A DNA stretch of 64,000 nt from Ailurus styani (Eukaryota; Chordata; Mammalia; Carnivora; Ailuridae), in assembly GCA_002007465.1 (NCBI GenBank), contig LNAC01000232.1, positions 3,464,711 through 3,528,710 on the forward strand, read 5' to 3'. The position numbers and the translations under genes are program-made. The notes beneath the pieces were generated by a model. The model saw only the letters and a program-made list of their open reading frames with translations. It was not told the origin of the DNA and did not search any database. Below, piece by piece: positions 11,340-22,546 of the stretch. Position 1 is the first letter of the stretch. The number at the start of each line of letters is the position of its first letter.

Positions 11340-11600
11340 CAGGCACAGTATCGCAGAGATTTGGATTCAAACCACCGGGAGGCTGTAACTCAGCATTTCT
11401 TTTATCAGCTTCTAACCAAGCATCTCAGCTTCCCTAAGCCTTGAGATTTTCATTTCTAAAATGGGGACGATGCAAATGAGATAATAACAGTACCTACCTC
11501 ACAGGGTTGTTACCAGGCTTAAATGAATTACTAAGGATGAATTGCTTAGACCAAGGCCTGGTCCATAAGACTGAGTACTCCATAAACTTCACTGGACCCT
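11340..11600 (+). repeat. MIR SINE
   Basis: MIR order is visible in TTTGGATTCAAACC, TTCATTTCTAAAATGGGGACG, ACCTACCTCACAGGGTTGTT and the terminal TAAGACTGAGTACTCCATAAA. Divergence is high. Confidence 0.75.
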
Positions 11601-11756
11601 ATTATTGAGCCAGTAGTCTGGAATGGGTCAAGAGGGATGCTGGACTCCTTTGAAGTCACTAGACAAGTTTCCTAGACAGGGATCTTGTGCTCCTCTTTCT
11701 GGTGTTGGGTATTTTCCTTTCCGCAGGTAGCAGGGACCTCCACTGTCCTTTTACTT

Positions 11757-11932
11757 ATTTTAAAAAGATTTTTATCTTTTATTTATTTACTTAAAAGAGA
11801 GAGCAAAGAGAGAGAAGGAGAAGCAGATTCCCCACTGATCAGGGAGCCTGATGTGGGACTTGATGCCAAGACCCCGAGATTATTATGACCTGAGCCAAAG
11901 GCACTTATCTGACTAAGTCACCCAGGTGCCCT
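11757..11932 (-). repeat. CAN-SINE, reverse orientation, with TSD
   Basis: The element runs from AAAAAGATTTTTATCTTTTATT to GTCACCCAGGTGCCC. It is flanked by CCACTGTCCTTTT on the left and CCACTCTCATTTT on the right, an imperfect target-site duplication. Confidence 0.9.
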
Positions 11933-12519
11933 TCCACTCTCATTTTAGAGGCAATCTGGGGAGTGCTTGGCCTCAGCCCTAGTTTTTATCCATTGGCATA
12001 CTAGGCTCAGCACGTAGGTCTATGGGCTTTGTAAGGGTCTGCTGAAGACTGGGGAAAAAAATGATTGGCTCCAAGTTATGATGGAAAAATTTCAAAATCA
12101 AAATTAATAAATATTTACTTCTTTGCCTACAAAATGTAATGTTGTGTCAAGTTCATTAACCATTACATGAGTACTCATAAAGATTTCATTATGTTTAAAG
12201 ACAATTGTAGGTTTTTCTTACTTGGCAAGAAATCCAACACATGCATGATTGCTTAGAAATAAAACCAGTTGTAAATTCAATGAGTTCCTTGTAGTCCAAT
12301 GATTCCAAAAGCCAAATTTATAAAAATCCTTTCAAAATGTTTAAGGCAGGAAAATTATGTTTAATGCAGGATGTAGTATATTTTAGTGTGTTTGACCTGA
12401 TACAGTTGAGCTCCCAGGGTGAGAGTTTGGGGTTTATGAAGATCTTACAATTGGTCATGGACCTAGGGGCTACGTCCCAGGAGGCAAGTCTTTCTATAGT
12501 TAGAATCATACAGTAAATA

Positions 12520-13875
12520 GCTTTTTCATATATTTTTTTATTTAGTAATATATATTTAAGTTTCCTTCATGTCTTTTCATGGCTTGATAGCTCATTTCTC
12601 TTTAGCACCAAGTAATATTCCTGTGTCTGGATGTACCCCCATCTGTTTATCCATTCACCTGCCCGAGGACATCTTTGTTGCTTACAAGTTTTGGCACGAT
12701 GAGTAAAGCTGCTATAAACATCCTTGTGCAGGTTTTATGTGGACGTATGTTTTCTGCTCCTTTGGGTAAATGTCAAGGAGTGAAATTACTGGATTGTAAG
12801 GTAAGAGAATGTTTTCTTATAAAAATCATTAAATTGTCTTACAAAGTGTCTGTACCATTTTGTATTCCCACCAGCAATGAATAAGCATTCCTATTGCTCC
12901 ATGTCCTCATCAGCATTTGGTGCTGTCAGTGTTCTGGATTTTGACCATTCTCATAAGTGTGTATGGTATCTCTTTGTTGTTTAGATTTGCGTTTCCGTGC
13001 CGACACAAGATGTGGAGCATCTTTTCATGGGTTTATTTGCCATCTGTATATCTTCTTTGGTGATGGGTCTATGAAAGTTTTTGCCTCCTTTTTAAAGCCA
13101 GGTTGTTTGTTTTCTTATTGTTCAGTTTTAAGAGTTCTACATATTTTGGATAATAGTCTTTTGTCAGATACGTCTTCTGCAAACATTTTTCTCTCAGTCT
13201 CTTTGGTTTGTCTTTTATTCTCTTGACCGTGTCTTTTGCAGAACAGAAAAATCTAATTTTAATGAAGTCTAGCTTATGAATTCTTTCATGGCTCATGCCC
13301 TTGGCGTTGTATCTGACAAGTCATCACCAAGCCCAAGACCGTTTAGATCTCCTCCCTTATTAACTACTAGGAGTTTTGTAGTCTTGCATTTTCCATTTAG
13401 GTCTGTGATCCACTTTGAGTTAATTTTTGTGAAGGGTGTAAAGAGTGGATTTTTTTGTTTTTGTTCTGTTTTTTTCTGCATGTGGCTGTCCAGTTGTTCA
13501 CGTGCCATTTGTTGAAAAGACTACCTCTGCTCCATTGTATTGCCTTTGCTCCTTGTCAAAGGTCAGTTTACTGTATCTATGTGAGTTTATTTCTGGACTC
13601 TCTATTCTGTTGCATTGCTCCATTTGTTTAAGCTTTCACCAACACCATGCTGTCGTGATTATTGTAGCTTGAAGTTGGGTAGCGTCAGTCCTTCAACTCT
13701 GTTCTTCTTCAATGTTGTGTTGGTTATTCCATGTCCTTTGCCTCTTCCTATACACTTAAGAATCAGTTTGTTGACCCCCACAAATAACTTGTTGGAATTT
13801 TTATTGGGATGCATTGAATCCATCGATCAAGTCTGGAAGAACTGATATCTGACAATATTGAGACCTACTGTGTGT
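12520..13875 (-). mobile_element. Old LINE-1 3' fragment (3' UTR into ORF2), reverse orientation
   Basis: Read on the minus strand this is the end of an L1: ORF2 C-terminal region near 13850 running to the 3' UTR near 12530. On the plus strand the landmarks are AGTAATATTCCTGTGTCTGG, TTTATCCATTCACCTGCC, TAAAGCTGCTATAAACATCC, TGAAATTACTGGATTGTAAGG, TTTTTGCCTCCTTTTTAAAG and TTGCATTGCTCCATTTG. Stops and indels break every frame, so it is inactive. The upstream part of the L1 is missing. Confidence 0.85.
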
Positions 13876-14219
13876 TCGTTCAGCCCTAACCTTAATCCTG
13901 GGAGGTAGGAAACTGGAATACTCAAAAGCACAGAAGAGGTTCTCCCATGGTGCTGGCAAGGGAACTGCACCCTACACAGTGCCAGGCATACAGGTAGTGC
14001 TCAATAAATGGTCACAGGGCAACAAGAGATGCTGAATTCCAAAGCGCCTGGGCCATGTGGTGCCCATTTCATGCTAAGATGGGTAGCACAGACTCTCTTG
14101 CGAGGGAAGGCCTGGCCTCAGGGAAAACTTTGTGAGAAAGGCATTATTGAGAAGGGAACAGGCCAGGTGGGCTGGTCCGAGCAAGTCTCTTTGGCTGACA
14201 GGGTGGCCTTACTAATAGG

Positions 14220-14320
14220 AGAATTCACTGATTTCTTGATTCATTGATTCACTGAACAAGTATTTATTGGGTATCTATTATATATCAGGCACTCAGAGAT
14301 CTCCCCCTCTACCACGTTCA
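14220..14320 (+). repeat. L2/MIR-type ancient repeat end
   Basis: TTGATTCATTGATTCACTGAACAAG and TTTATTGGGTATCTATTATATATCAGGCACTC match the common mammalian 'tattgagtgcctactatgtgccaggcac' repeat end. The exact family is uncertain. Confidence 0.55.
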
Positions 14321-14664
14321 GCCACCTCCTGCCATTCAGGCAGGACAATGGACTATGGACTGGGCCTTGGGAGATGGTGGGGGGCCCTGTCTCCCAGCCT
14401 CGGGATAGTTGTGGTTTTTTCCTATCTTAAGGTTAGTTTCTTGACAGGGAGGAAGGTATCATGGTATGGACTAGGGTGGTCTCAGGTTGCAGGGAATCGG
14501 GCTTGGCCTCGATGAACCCCACTCTTGCTTGCCTATTGAGGCCCCTCCCTGTGGCTGGTTCTGGGCTCAGCATCCAGGTGCTCAGGGAAGGAATTCGTTT
14601 TTTTGTCAAATATTTTATCATTTATCAATATGGAGACTCTTCAAGACTTGAACTGACCTGTGAG

Positions 14665-14880
14665 CTGTGGAGAGTGAGAGAGAAGGGGAAGAGGGAGGGG
14701 AACCAGCAGGAGGAGACAGGCAAGGAACAAAAAGGAAAGAAAGGACAAGAAGCAGAGAAGGGCAGGGAGAAGGGGACAAAGACAAAGGGAGGGAGGGAAA
14801 GAGGAAGAGACAGAGACAGAGGGAGAAAGGAGTCAGCCTTAAGGGAGAGAAACAAGACAGAGGGAAGGGGAAAGTGGGGG
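14665..14880 (+). repeat. Purine-rich (GA)-type low-complexity tract
   Basis: About 210 bases are almost wholly A and G, with motifs such as GAGAGAGAAGGGGAAGAGGG and GGGAGGGAGGGAAAGAGG. Long apparent frames on both strands (Lys/Glu/Arg/Gly-rich, or Ser/Leu/Pro-rich) arise from the base bias and are not genes. Confidence 0.92.
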
Positions 14881-16164
14881 CTAGAGCTGCCGTTGAAGGA
14901 GCCCCAGTTCTGCCGGACATCCCTGCTTGGGCTCCTCCCTTTCCCGCGTGCTGGTGTGAGCACTCACAGCACCCACGTGTGCATGCACCAGCGCACACGT
15001 GTCCATACATGCAAACACGTGTGCACCAACACCCATCCCCTTGGGCACCGCCCTCGGAATCCATACCACTGGGGAGGCAGGGTTGCCACGGAGACAGGTA
15101 CCGGAGCCCCACCTCATGGGTATTAATAGCTTCCACTGAAGTCACCACAACAGTGATTTCATCCAGCCTTGTCTCCCTGGCAGCTTCCTTCTCCCTCCTG
15201 CCTTCCAGGATGGGGCTAGACAGGACCCTTGGGGCCACATAGGCCATTTCCCTGCCTTCTGGCAGCTGCCTTGGTAAAGAATGGCCTAGAAGCCTCAGTG
15301 TCCGGAAGGGGACTGCTGGAGTTCTTTGATCCTTTGAGCTGGGTCTAACCATAACCCCTGCCAGAAAAGGGTTTCTGAGACACAGGACTCCTCCCAGGGC
15401 TTCCTCTCAGCTTCTCTGAGTCCCACGCGGTCACCCCTGCCTTCTCTAGGACCCTGCGTAGCCAGACACGCGCACCCAGTTGACACTTGACAGTGGTGCC
15501 CCTTCCCACAGTACAGAGCTCCCTGGAAGGGCTAGGGCCACACCAGGGAGGTGGCTTGGGGTGCACTCCCTTGTGACCCTGAGAGCCAGTGCCGCCTGGC
15601 CTTTTACACCAGGAATGCCTCGCTTGCCTCATCCTCTCCTGGTTCCGCCGATGCTCCCATTACCTCCTCAACCCTCTTGGGGCAGGGGGCGCTTCTTTCC
15701 TGCCCTCAGTTCCCCGCCTGGGTCCCCGATTCCTCTCACCTTCCCGTGGGACTCCCTGGGATCAGGCTGCAGAGCCTGTGGCTGCCTCTGCGCTCCCTTG
15801 CCGGGCCCTAGTCCCTGGCCATCACTTCCTCTTCCCTTTGACCTTCTCTATCTCTCCCCTGCTTTGCCCACAGTCCCAGCTTCAGACCACGTGGGGCCTG
15901 TGACATCCCCGCTGTTCTCTCCCTTTGGGGCCTCCATCCCCCCACCCCCATCCCCTGGCCCATGCACCAGCTCCTCCTCCCTGGGGAAGGGAGGGGTGGG
16001 ACCCCAGGGCAGGCCTGAGCCTTGGCCCAGCCACCATCTGCAAATCCTACCAGGAGCCCTGCCCTTCACTCACACTCCAGGGGAATTAGTCTGTCTATAC
16101 AGAGCCTTCAGATTTATTCTGAGGCCAGCAGCAGCTCACAGTGACCTCATTGCAGCGGACTTCA

Positions 16165-16260
16165 GGGGGGTGTATGAGTATGTGTGAGAGTATGTGTACG
16201 CTTGTGTGGAAATGAGTGTGTGAGAGTGTAGAGGCGTGTGTGTAAATGTGTGAGTGTGCT
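16165..16260 (+). repeat. (TG)n-rich degenerate repeat
   Basis: GTGTATGAGTATGTGTGAGAG units grade into GTGTGTGTAAATGTGTGAGTG. Confidence 0.85.
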
Positions 16261-16594
16261 GCCATTCAGAACCCGTGGATTTCTGACGCGTGAGTCACTG
16301 GTTGGGAGCGAGCCACGAGAAGATATGCCCATAAATAAGACAGCACCCCTGACCTCCATGTCCATTCTGCAGCTGGCTGGGCACGTGATCTTGGGCATCT
16401 AAGAGGCTGAAGGCGGGGGTGGGGGCTGTCTTTCCCTTCAGACCCCACAGAACAGCTGTCACGGATATTTCTAGCTGCCTGGAGTCTCAGACGTTTATGG
16501 ACATGATGCCTGCAGTGGGGGGGATGTGAGGGGGCAGGAGACAGACGTAAAGAGCTTCACTCCCAGGGATCTTAGCGGAGTTCTGCTGGCAGGA

Positions 16595-16745
16595 AGGCGG
16601 ATCCATCCATTTCACAAGTATTTTTTGATAGTCTGTCATGTGCCAGGCACTCTCCTAGGGGCTGGGGACATCATGGTGAGTAGAGTTGACCTGCCCTCTC
16701 GCTTCACAGAGCTTATGTTCTAGTGGGGGAGGCAGAACATAAATC
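16595..16745 (-). repeat. L2-type ancient repeat end
   Basis: CACAAGTATTTTTTGATAGTC, TGTCATGTGCCAGGCACTCTC and CTTATGTTCTAGTGGGGGAGG follow the widespread mammalian repeat that ends in this motif. The family assignment (L2 or a related element) is uncertain. Confidence 0.6.
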
Positions 16746-17788
16746 GGGAGGAAAGACTACTTTCACGCTAATCCCTCCTCCCCCCTAAAAAACTAATAAT
16801 GGTGTGGAAAGTGGCAGAGTGAGGCAAGAACCTTCCCGAAGAGGACGGATGAGATGCTTGTTGTCAGCTCACGCCCTCACTGGATTCTGATCAAAGTCGC
16901 TGAAGCCAGTCAGAGAACTAGAGGTGACCTAGAGGAGCAGGAAGGCAGGTTGGCCGGGAGGGGGGGACTGTGGCTCATTTTCTACCCCAGCAGACAGGGA
17001 GAAGGAGAGAGCCTACGTCCAGGTAGAAGGAGAATGGCTCCCTTACCCCTTCCTGCAGGCTTCCTGGTAGCAGGACTGAGCTGGAGGATAAGAGTCATGC
17101 CAATAAGCAACTTGCTGTAGCCCCTTCCTCTAGGAAGCCTTCTTTGATTGCTAAGGGCCACAGAGGCTCGGCTCCCCCCACCTCTTAGAGCTGACAGAAA
17201 CACCGCATTCAGAGTTGGTGGTTCTCTCACGGTTTGTCCTGAGATTTGTTCCCGCAGCTTGGCCAGCAACCCGGTCTCCTAGGTCCGCCCTGTATTCCCC
17301 CAAAGGCCCCCAGTGCGATGTGGGCAGTAACCGGATAGCCGGGGCTAGCCCCTGCCCCAGCGCACCCTCAGATGTAACTGCGGGCCGAGGGTCAAGTGCT
17401 GGGGTTTCTAACCTCACCTCCCTCACTGAATCAGCCATACACTCCTCAAAAAAACCATTTTTTCCCCTTGAGCTTTGCGTGGGGGCTCGGGCCCTGACCT
17501 GGAGCCAGGGAGACCGTAAAGTAGAGCTCCCTCGCCCCGCTCCTGGCCCCCAGGGAGTTCAAGGTTCTTGCCGGACCGTTTCTCGGATTTCGACACCACG
17601 TCCCACTACCCGTGAGAGGAATGGGCCCGAGTCCCGGCGCCCCGGCATCTGCCCGGCCTGTCACCCCGACCCGGGCCGGGGCCGCCAGAGCCGCGGAGAA
17701 CTTGTGGCCGCGGGAACGCGGCGCGCCCCGGGGCCACATCTGGCTGAGCGGGCGCGCGCGTGTCACTAAGACGCTCATTCACCGGCGC

Positions 17789-18229
17789 NNNNNNNNNNNN
17801 NNNNNNNNNNNNNNNNNNNNNNNNNNNNNNNNNNNNNNNNNNNNNNNNNNNNNNNNNNNNNNNNNNNNNNNNNNNNNNNNNNNNNNNNNNNNNNNNNNNN
17901 NNNNNNNNNNNNNNNNNNNNNNNNNNNNNNNNNNNNNNNNNNNNNNNNNNNNNNNNNNNNNNNNNNNNNNNNNNNNNNNNNNNNNNNNNNNNNNNNNNNN
18001 NNNNNNNNNNNNNNNNNNNNNNNNNNNNNNNNNNNNNNNNNNNNNNNNNNNNNNNNNNNNNNNNNNNNNNNNNNNNNNNNNNNNNNNNNNNNNNNNNNNN
18101 NNNNNNNNNNNNNNNNNNNNNNNNNNNNNNNNNNNNNNNNNNNNNNNNNNNNNNNNNNNNNNNNNNNNNNNNNNNNNNNNNNNNNNNNNNNNNNNNNNNN
18201 NNNNNNNNNNNNNNNNNNNNNNNNNNNNN
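17789..18229. other. Assembly gap (441 N)
   Basis: An unbroken run of N in the NEURL1 CpG island, flanked on both sides by alternating CG/GC sequence. Extreme GC and Z-DNA-type repeats probably defeated sequencing. The gap precedes the start codon by 95 bases and probably holds part of the 5' UTR and core promoter. Confidence 0.99.
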
Positions 18230-18324
18230 CGCGCCCGCGCGCGCACACATTCGCACACCGCACCTCGGCTCCCGCCCGGCCGCTCCCGCCCCCGCCGGTG
18301 CCGAAGCCCCCGGGGCCGGATGCC

Positions 18325-18409
18325 ATGGGTAACAACTTCTCCAGCATCCCCTCTCTGCCCCGAGGAAACCCGAGCCGGGCGCCGCGGGGCCGCCCCCAAA
18401 CCCTCAAAG
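18325..18409 (+). CDS. NEURL1: NEURL1 first coding exon 1A (MGNNFSS... isoform)
   Basis: NEURL1 (Neuralized 1) is a RING-type E3 ubiquitin ligase with two Neuralized repeats. It acts on Notch ligands such as Jagged1 and on CPEB3 at synapses (established knowledge). This exon encodes 28 residues, [20 protein letters not shown] then RGRPQTLK, plus the first base of a split codon (G|AC, Asp expected), before the donor GTAAGG at 18410. The start has a strong context (GCCATGG). Gly2 followed by Ser6 fits an N-myristoylation signal, and myristoylation and membrane targeting are reported for this protein. The Neuralized and RING domains are encoded by later exons beyond the window. A second ATG at 18320 lies five bases upstream in another frame (see findings). 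Confidence 0.95.
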
Positions 18410-19719
18410 GTAAGGAAGGCTCCGGCGGGCCGGGCGCAGCCCGAGGACTGGGGCGCAGGTGGAGGGGCAGGGAGACGTGGAGAGGTGTAGTTGGGGAGGA
18501 CGGGCAGGTGCCACCTGTTGTCGGTATTTGGAGACTCGAGGTGCGCATCTGGCCCTGGAGGTGGGCTAGGGGGAGGGAGCTGCTGGTGGTGATGTTGAAA
18601 ACCCGGAGGATGGCGTTCCGTGGGGTCTGCGCAGTTGTCCCCACCAGCCCTGAGAACGTCACTGGAGTTAACTCAGGCCGCGATGCTAGGCTAGCGTGCA
18701 GGCGTTGGGAAGGGGTAGGGGAGTGTGGCAGGATGCTCAGACCCGCCAGCTGTGCTTTTCAAGGGAGGCATCTCAGCCTCCTTTTTCCTCTGCCCAGGGT
18801 TGGAGGGGTCATGCTGGAAGCACTAGTTGCATTTCCAGTTGGACCATCTTAAAGATCCAGGACTGACTTATAGCAGCCTGGAAGAAGGGGCCAAAGCTGG
18901 TGGCCTCTGAAGTCTTCTGCAGCTGTTGACTTTTTGCCTCCACTGACTCAGCTTGCTTTCTGGTTCCTCCAAGGGCCAGATGTCCAATTGGAACCTTAAA
19001 AAGGAAAGGCTGGGAGCCTTGAAAGAGAGGAGCATTCATCAGGAATGTCCTTGCTGTCTAAATCCCGTGACCAACCCAGCACCCCCAGGGAGGCCCTAGG
19101 CCCAGTCCTCAGCCCTGCGGCTTCCAGGGCTGTCTCTGACCTTTGCAAGACACAGTTGGGTCCTCCCAGGCCCTCAGACCCCACTGATTTCCTTCAGGAA
19201 GCTGCTTTTCGGTCACCCTTAGAACCAGCTAGCACGTGTTCTGGGCATTCTGATGACTAAGAGACAGGAAGGGAAGCCCTTGGTCTTCCACAAAGAACCA
19301 CCCACTTCTTCAGCCTCTTGGCTTGTGAGAAGGATAATAGTCATACCCCTTGACAAAGTGTTAAGTTTAAAAAGAACTTTCACAAACGCTTGTTCATGTG
19401 AGCGAGGAAACTGCTCTGGGTAGTCAGCAAAACTAATCATACCCATTTTACAGTTGAGGAGAACCAAGTCTTGTTTTAAGTTCCTGAAGCCAGTGAGAGG
19501 CAGAGGTAGGCTGCAGAGCTATATCTTCTGACTTGGAATTCTGTCCTTTCTTTTGCTGGACAGTTAACTTTCCAGATTGGAAGAGAGGAGGAGAGACAGG
19601 ACCCTGTTCTGCGTTCTAACTCCAAACCTTTCAGAACTTTCGCTCTCACTGGGTTTGGGAAAATCAGTGGGTTTGTTGTGTCTTTCTGGAAATTAATATG
19701 GTGGTACATGTCAGTCTTT

Positions 19720-20240
19720 TTAAAATAACACGTTTATTGGCCTTGTGATCCTCCCTAGAAGAACTGATCCTAGTAAAATGGAGATCCTGGCAAATACTTA
19801 TGCACCAGGCTAAGATATCGTGGCAGTGTTATTTATACTAGGAAAATGACCAAAATGCCCTTTAATCATGGTGTATCCTATTAATGGAGTATCTTGCAGT
19901 CTTTAAAATTGTATTTTTGAAGAATATTTGACGACTTGAGAAAATGTTCAGTGCAGCATAATGGCGGTTGAAAAAAGCAGGATACGAAGTTGTATAGGTC
20001 ATGAGATCTGAATTTTGTTAAAAAATATGAATACAAAAAAAAAAATCAGGTCTTGGAAAGAAAGTTTCCAAAAAGTTAACAATGGTTTTCCTTTGGGTAA
20101 TGGGGATCATGTAAGATTTTTTTCTTTTCTTTTTTATACTTCGCTCTTTTAAAAATTTTCTACGATAAGCAAGTATTATTATTTTTTAGCAAGCATTATT
20201 TTTTTAATCATCAGAAATAAGCGGTAAGTATTAACATGTA
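19720..20240 (+). repeat. Old LINE-like remnant, family uncertain
   Basis: AT-rich sequence with AAAAATGACCAAAATG-like and AACAATGGTTTTCCTTTGGG passages resembles the 3' region of old mammalian LINEs. I cannot assign the family. Confidence 0.4.
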
Positions 20241-21799
20241 TAAAGACTATTTCTGAGTACTGGAAACAGATTCCTAGTGATGGAAGAACCTGTGAACATC
20301 CTCTCATTCAGTGTCTTCCCTCACAAGTGAGAAGAATGAAGGGAAGGGAGAGTGATTTGCCCAGTTACTCAGTACATCAGATGGCTAAGTCAGGCTGAGC
20401 CCTTCAAAGATAGGGTAGCTGGGCCAGTGAGTTGACTTGGGGTTTAATTGCTCACAAACTGCCCCAAGAAGGCCAGCCTGCCCCATCCTTCCTAGGGAAA
20501 CCCAGAGAAGGCTTTGGTAATTGCACCCCTTTTTACCCGAAGTGTGGGATTGTGGGGATGTGAAGTCTCTGTGGCTTGGGTCTTTAGTAAGGGAGGGAAG
20601 GGGCGGGAGAGGGTCTGGGATCCTCCCACCTCCCTGCCCCCACCCCAACTTTCTCCTCTGCCTGATTCCCCACCTGTGTGGCCTGGGAAACCCCCCCCCC
20701 TTATACTGCTTCCCTGGTTTACAGGGATCAGTTTCTTCTTATAGGGGACTAAATGGTGGTGAAATTATCCTCCTAGGTGTCTCCCTCCCTCTGCCCATCT
20801 CCCTTCAGGCTTGATTTACCAGAATCCACTCTCTTCTCCCTTCCCACACACCTACGGCAGGTGGCCATGAGAATTTTGATTCTGCTCCTTCCAAGCCTGA
20901 GATGAAGGATTAGGGTGTGCCCATGACGGCCACCTATGGATATCCTCTGTCCTTTGCCCAGGTTCCACTGATCCTGACTTCTCCCCACCCTAAAAAAGCC
21001 ATCAGCTTTATTCTGTGACTGTTTTAGTGTCCATTCCAAATTCCCTTCTAACTGTGTCAGCATTTACCTAGTAGTCTTCTGTGATATATCACTGGTCATC
21101 CAGAATTCCATTCCAATTGTATTGGTGTTGGCCTCAGTACTGGCTGTGATTCTAAGCCTGTCCACCCAGACTTCTGCTCAGATTGCTTCTGTACTCACCC
21201 TGAATATAGCTCTAATTCATATCGGTGTCTATCTTAGAAATTTGCTGGGGGTGGGGAACTCTCCATTTTTTCTCTCCTTCTATAATTGCAATCTCTATTG
21301 ATTTCTCACCATTTTAATTAAAACAACTGGAAGGAGTCTGGCATAATAGGGACCCTGGGACACCCTGGAGATCTAAGATTGGTCTGGCTGTCAGGATGAC
21401 ATGAAATGAGGCTCGTCCATCACCCGTGGGGTTGTAGGCTTTGGTGTTCTCCCTGGAGACACACTGACTTCACTGCTGGTGATTCCCACTGAGGTCTGAA
21501 CAGTGTTGGTCTAGGAGTGTCCAGGGGAAAGATCCAAGGTATAGCTCTGGGTTTAGGACCAACAGACGGTTACAAGGAGTTGCTCTGTTCCTGGACTAAA
21601 TGTGAGGGCTTCTGACATCCCTGTACATCCACAGGCTGAAGATCTATTTGAAAAGGCAAGGAGGCTTTGAGCTGGCCGTGGAGGGAACTGCAGAAATTGG
21701 ATAGATGACAAGGGGTGCAGCAGGTGTGCTGGGGTATGGGAAGGAGAGGGGAAGGGGACATACAGCAGAGCCTGGGAGGTGGGAATCGGTGACTGTGTG

Positions 21800-22140
21800 C
21801 CCGCATTTTAACATTTTTTTAAAAAGATCTTATTTATTTATTTGGCAGACAGGCAGGCAGAAGGAGAGGGGGAAGCATGCTCCCTACTGAGCAGAGAGCC
21901 CAATGCGGGGCTTGATCCCAGGACCCGGAGATCATGACTTGAGTGGAAGGCAGAGGCTTAACCCACTGAGCCACCCAGGCGCCCCTCATTTTAACATTTT
22001 AAAGTGTACAGTCTAGTGACATTAGTACTTTCCAACCACCACCTCTATCAAGTTCCTGAATGTTTTTGTCACCTCAAAAGGAAAGCCTATACCCAGTAAG
22101 CAGTCACTCCCCATTACCCCTTCCCCTGAATCCTCGGCTA
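21800..22140 (-). repeat. L1M 3' UTR remnant, interrupted by a CAN-SINE
   Basis: ATTTTAAAGTGTACAGTCTAG, ACCACCTCTATCAAGTTCCTG and CCTATACCCAGTAAGCAGTC match the order of the old L1M 3' end in reverse. A SINE sits inside it at 21818-21986. Confidence 0.65.
21818..21986 (-). repeat. CAN-SINE with perfect 14-bp TSD
   Basis: The element runs from AAAAAGATCTTATTTATTTATTTGG to GCCACCCAGGCGCCCC. CATTTTAACATTTT occurs at 21804-21817 and again at 21987-22000, a perfect target-site duplication. Confidence 0.95.
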
Positions 22141-22530
22141 AGAATGTTGCCCGGAAACACTGACCTAGGAAGTGGTGGACCTGGGACTTCTACTCAGAAC
22201 ACTGGAGCCCATGGGGAAGAAAATTGGTCTTTGGGAAATTTTTGCACATTAGGCTTTCTTTTCCCTGACCCACTGGGACGGCATGTGCTCACTTCCAAGA
22301 CATGCACATTGAGGGTCAGTCATGGGCTCTCAATCACAGAGGCCAACATGGAGGCTGGATAGGCAAGAGCAAGAGGGGGGAAGGGGTGGGGGAAGGAGGG
22401 CAGGAGCTCAGCCCTGCCCAGGGGACTCAGAGATACCCCTATCCTGGTGTGCCAGCTGCCTGGGCCTATTTCTTGTTGGTCTGTGACTCTCCCAAGGGCT
22501 AGAGGCTTAGGGGCTGCTTCTCACTGAACT

Positions 22531-22546
22531 GGTTGCTTTGGCAACC
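22531..22546. promoter_or_regulatory. RFX-type X-box palindrome (candidate)
   Basis: GGTTGCTTTGGCAACC has perfect six-base arms (GGTTGC/GCAACC) around TTTG. The inner 14 bases match the known RFX consensus GTTGCCATGGCAAC at 12 positions. Its position in the NEURL1 intron makes an intronic enhancer possible. Function is inferred from motif only. Confidence 0.5.

Larger units (their letters stand above)
4008..17600. other. Intergenic region between CALHM3 and NEURL1
   Basis: The two genes are transcribed away from each other, so this 13.5 kb holds both upstream regions. Repeats listed separately cover roughly a third of it. I see no exon with protein similarity. Unassigned stretches of more than 300 bases are 4010-4840, 6560-7070, 8460-9880 (including AT-rich 8460-8830), 11940-12520, 13880-14220, 14880-16160 (GC-rich, low stop density) and 16750-17460. 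Tandem exact repeats, tRNA-like folds and RNA genes were not apparent. A human antisense lncRNA (NEURL1-AS1) is known in this area, but I cannot place its exons from sequence. Confidence 0.6.
17600..18480 (+). promoter_or_regulatory. NEURL1: CpG-rich promoter region of NEURL1 exon 1A
   Basis: CG dinucleotides are dense from about 17600 (GCCCGGCATC, CCGGGCCGGGGCC, GCGGGAACGCGGCGCGCC) to about 18460, in contrast to CpG-depleted flanks. The island surrounds the first coding exon and is interrupted by an unsequenced gap. No TATA box is evident, which fits a CpG-island promoter. The transcription start cannot be placed; it may be inside the gap. The motif GCGGGCGCGCGCGTGTCAC lies just before the gap and CGCGCCCGCGCGCGCACACA just after it. 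Confidence 0.8.

Noticed and set aside
14461..15352. Long open frames on both strands (221 and 244 codons)
   Set aside because: They cross the purine tract and give low-complexity Lys/Glu/Arg or Ser/Leu/Pro runs. No family features and no splice context.
15480..16187. A 235-codon proline/leucine-rich frame
   Set aside because: It lies in GC-rich DNA with low stop density, overlaps equally long shadow frames, and shows no domain or conserved motif that I recognise.
4008..17600. Shared bidirectional promoter between CALHM3 and NEURL1
   Set aside because: The start codons are 14 kb apart with many repeats between them. CALHM3 has no CpG island at its start.
17606..18662. Long frames of up to 295 codons around the gap
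   Set aside because: They are made long by the run of N; only 18325-18409 is supported as coding.
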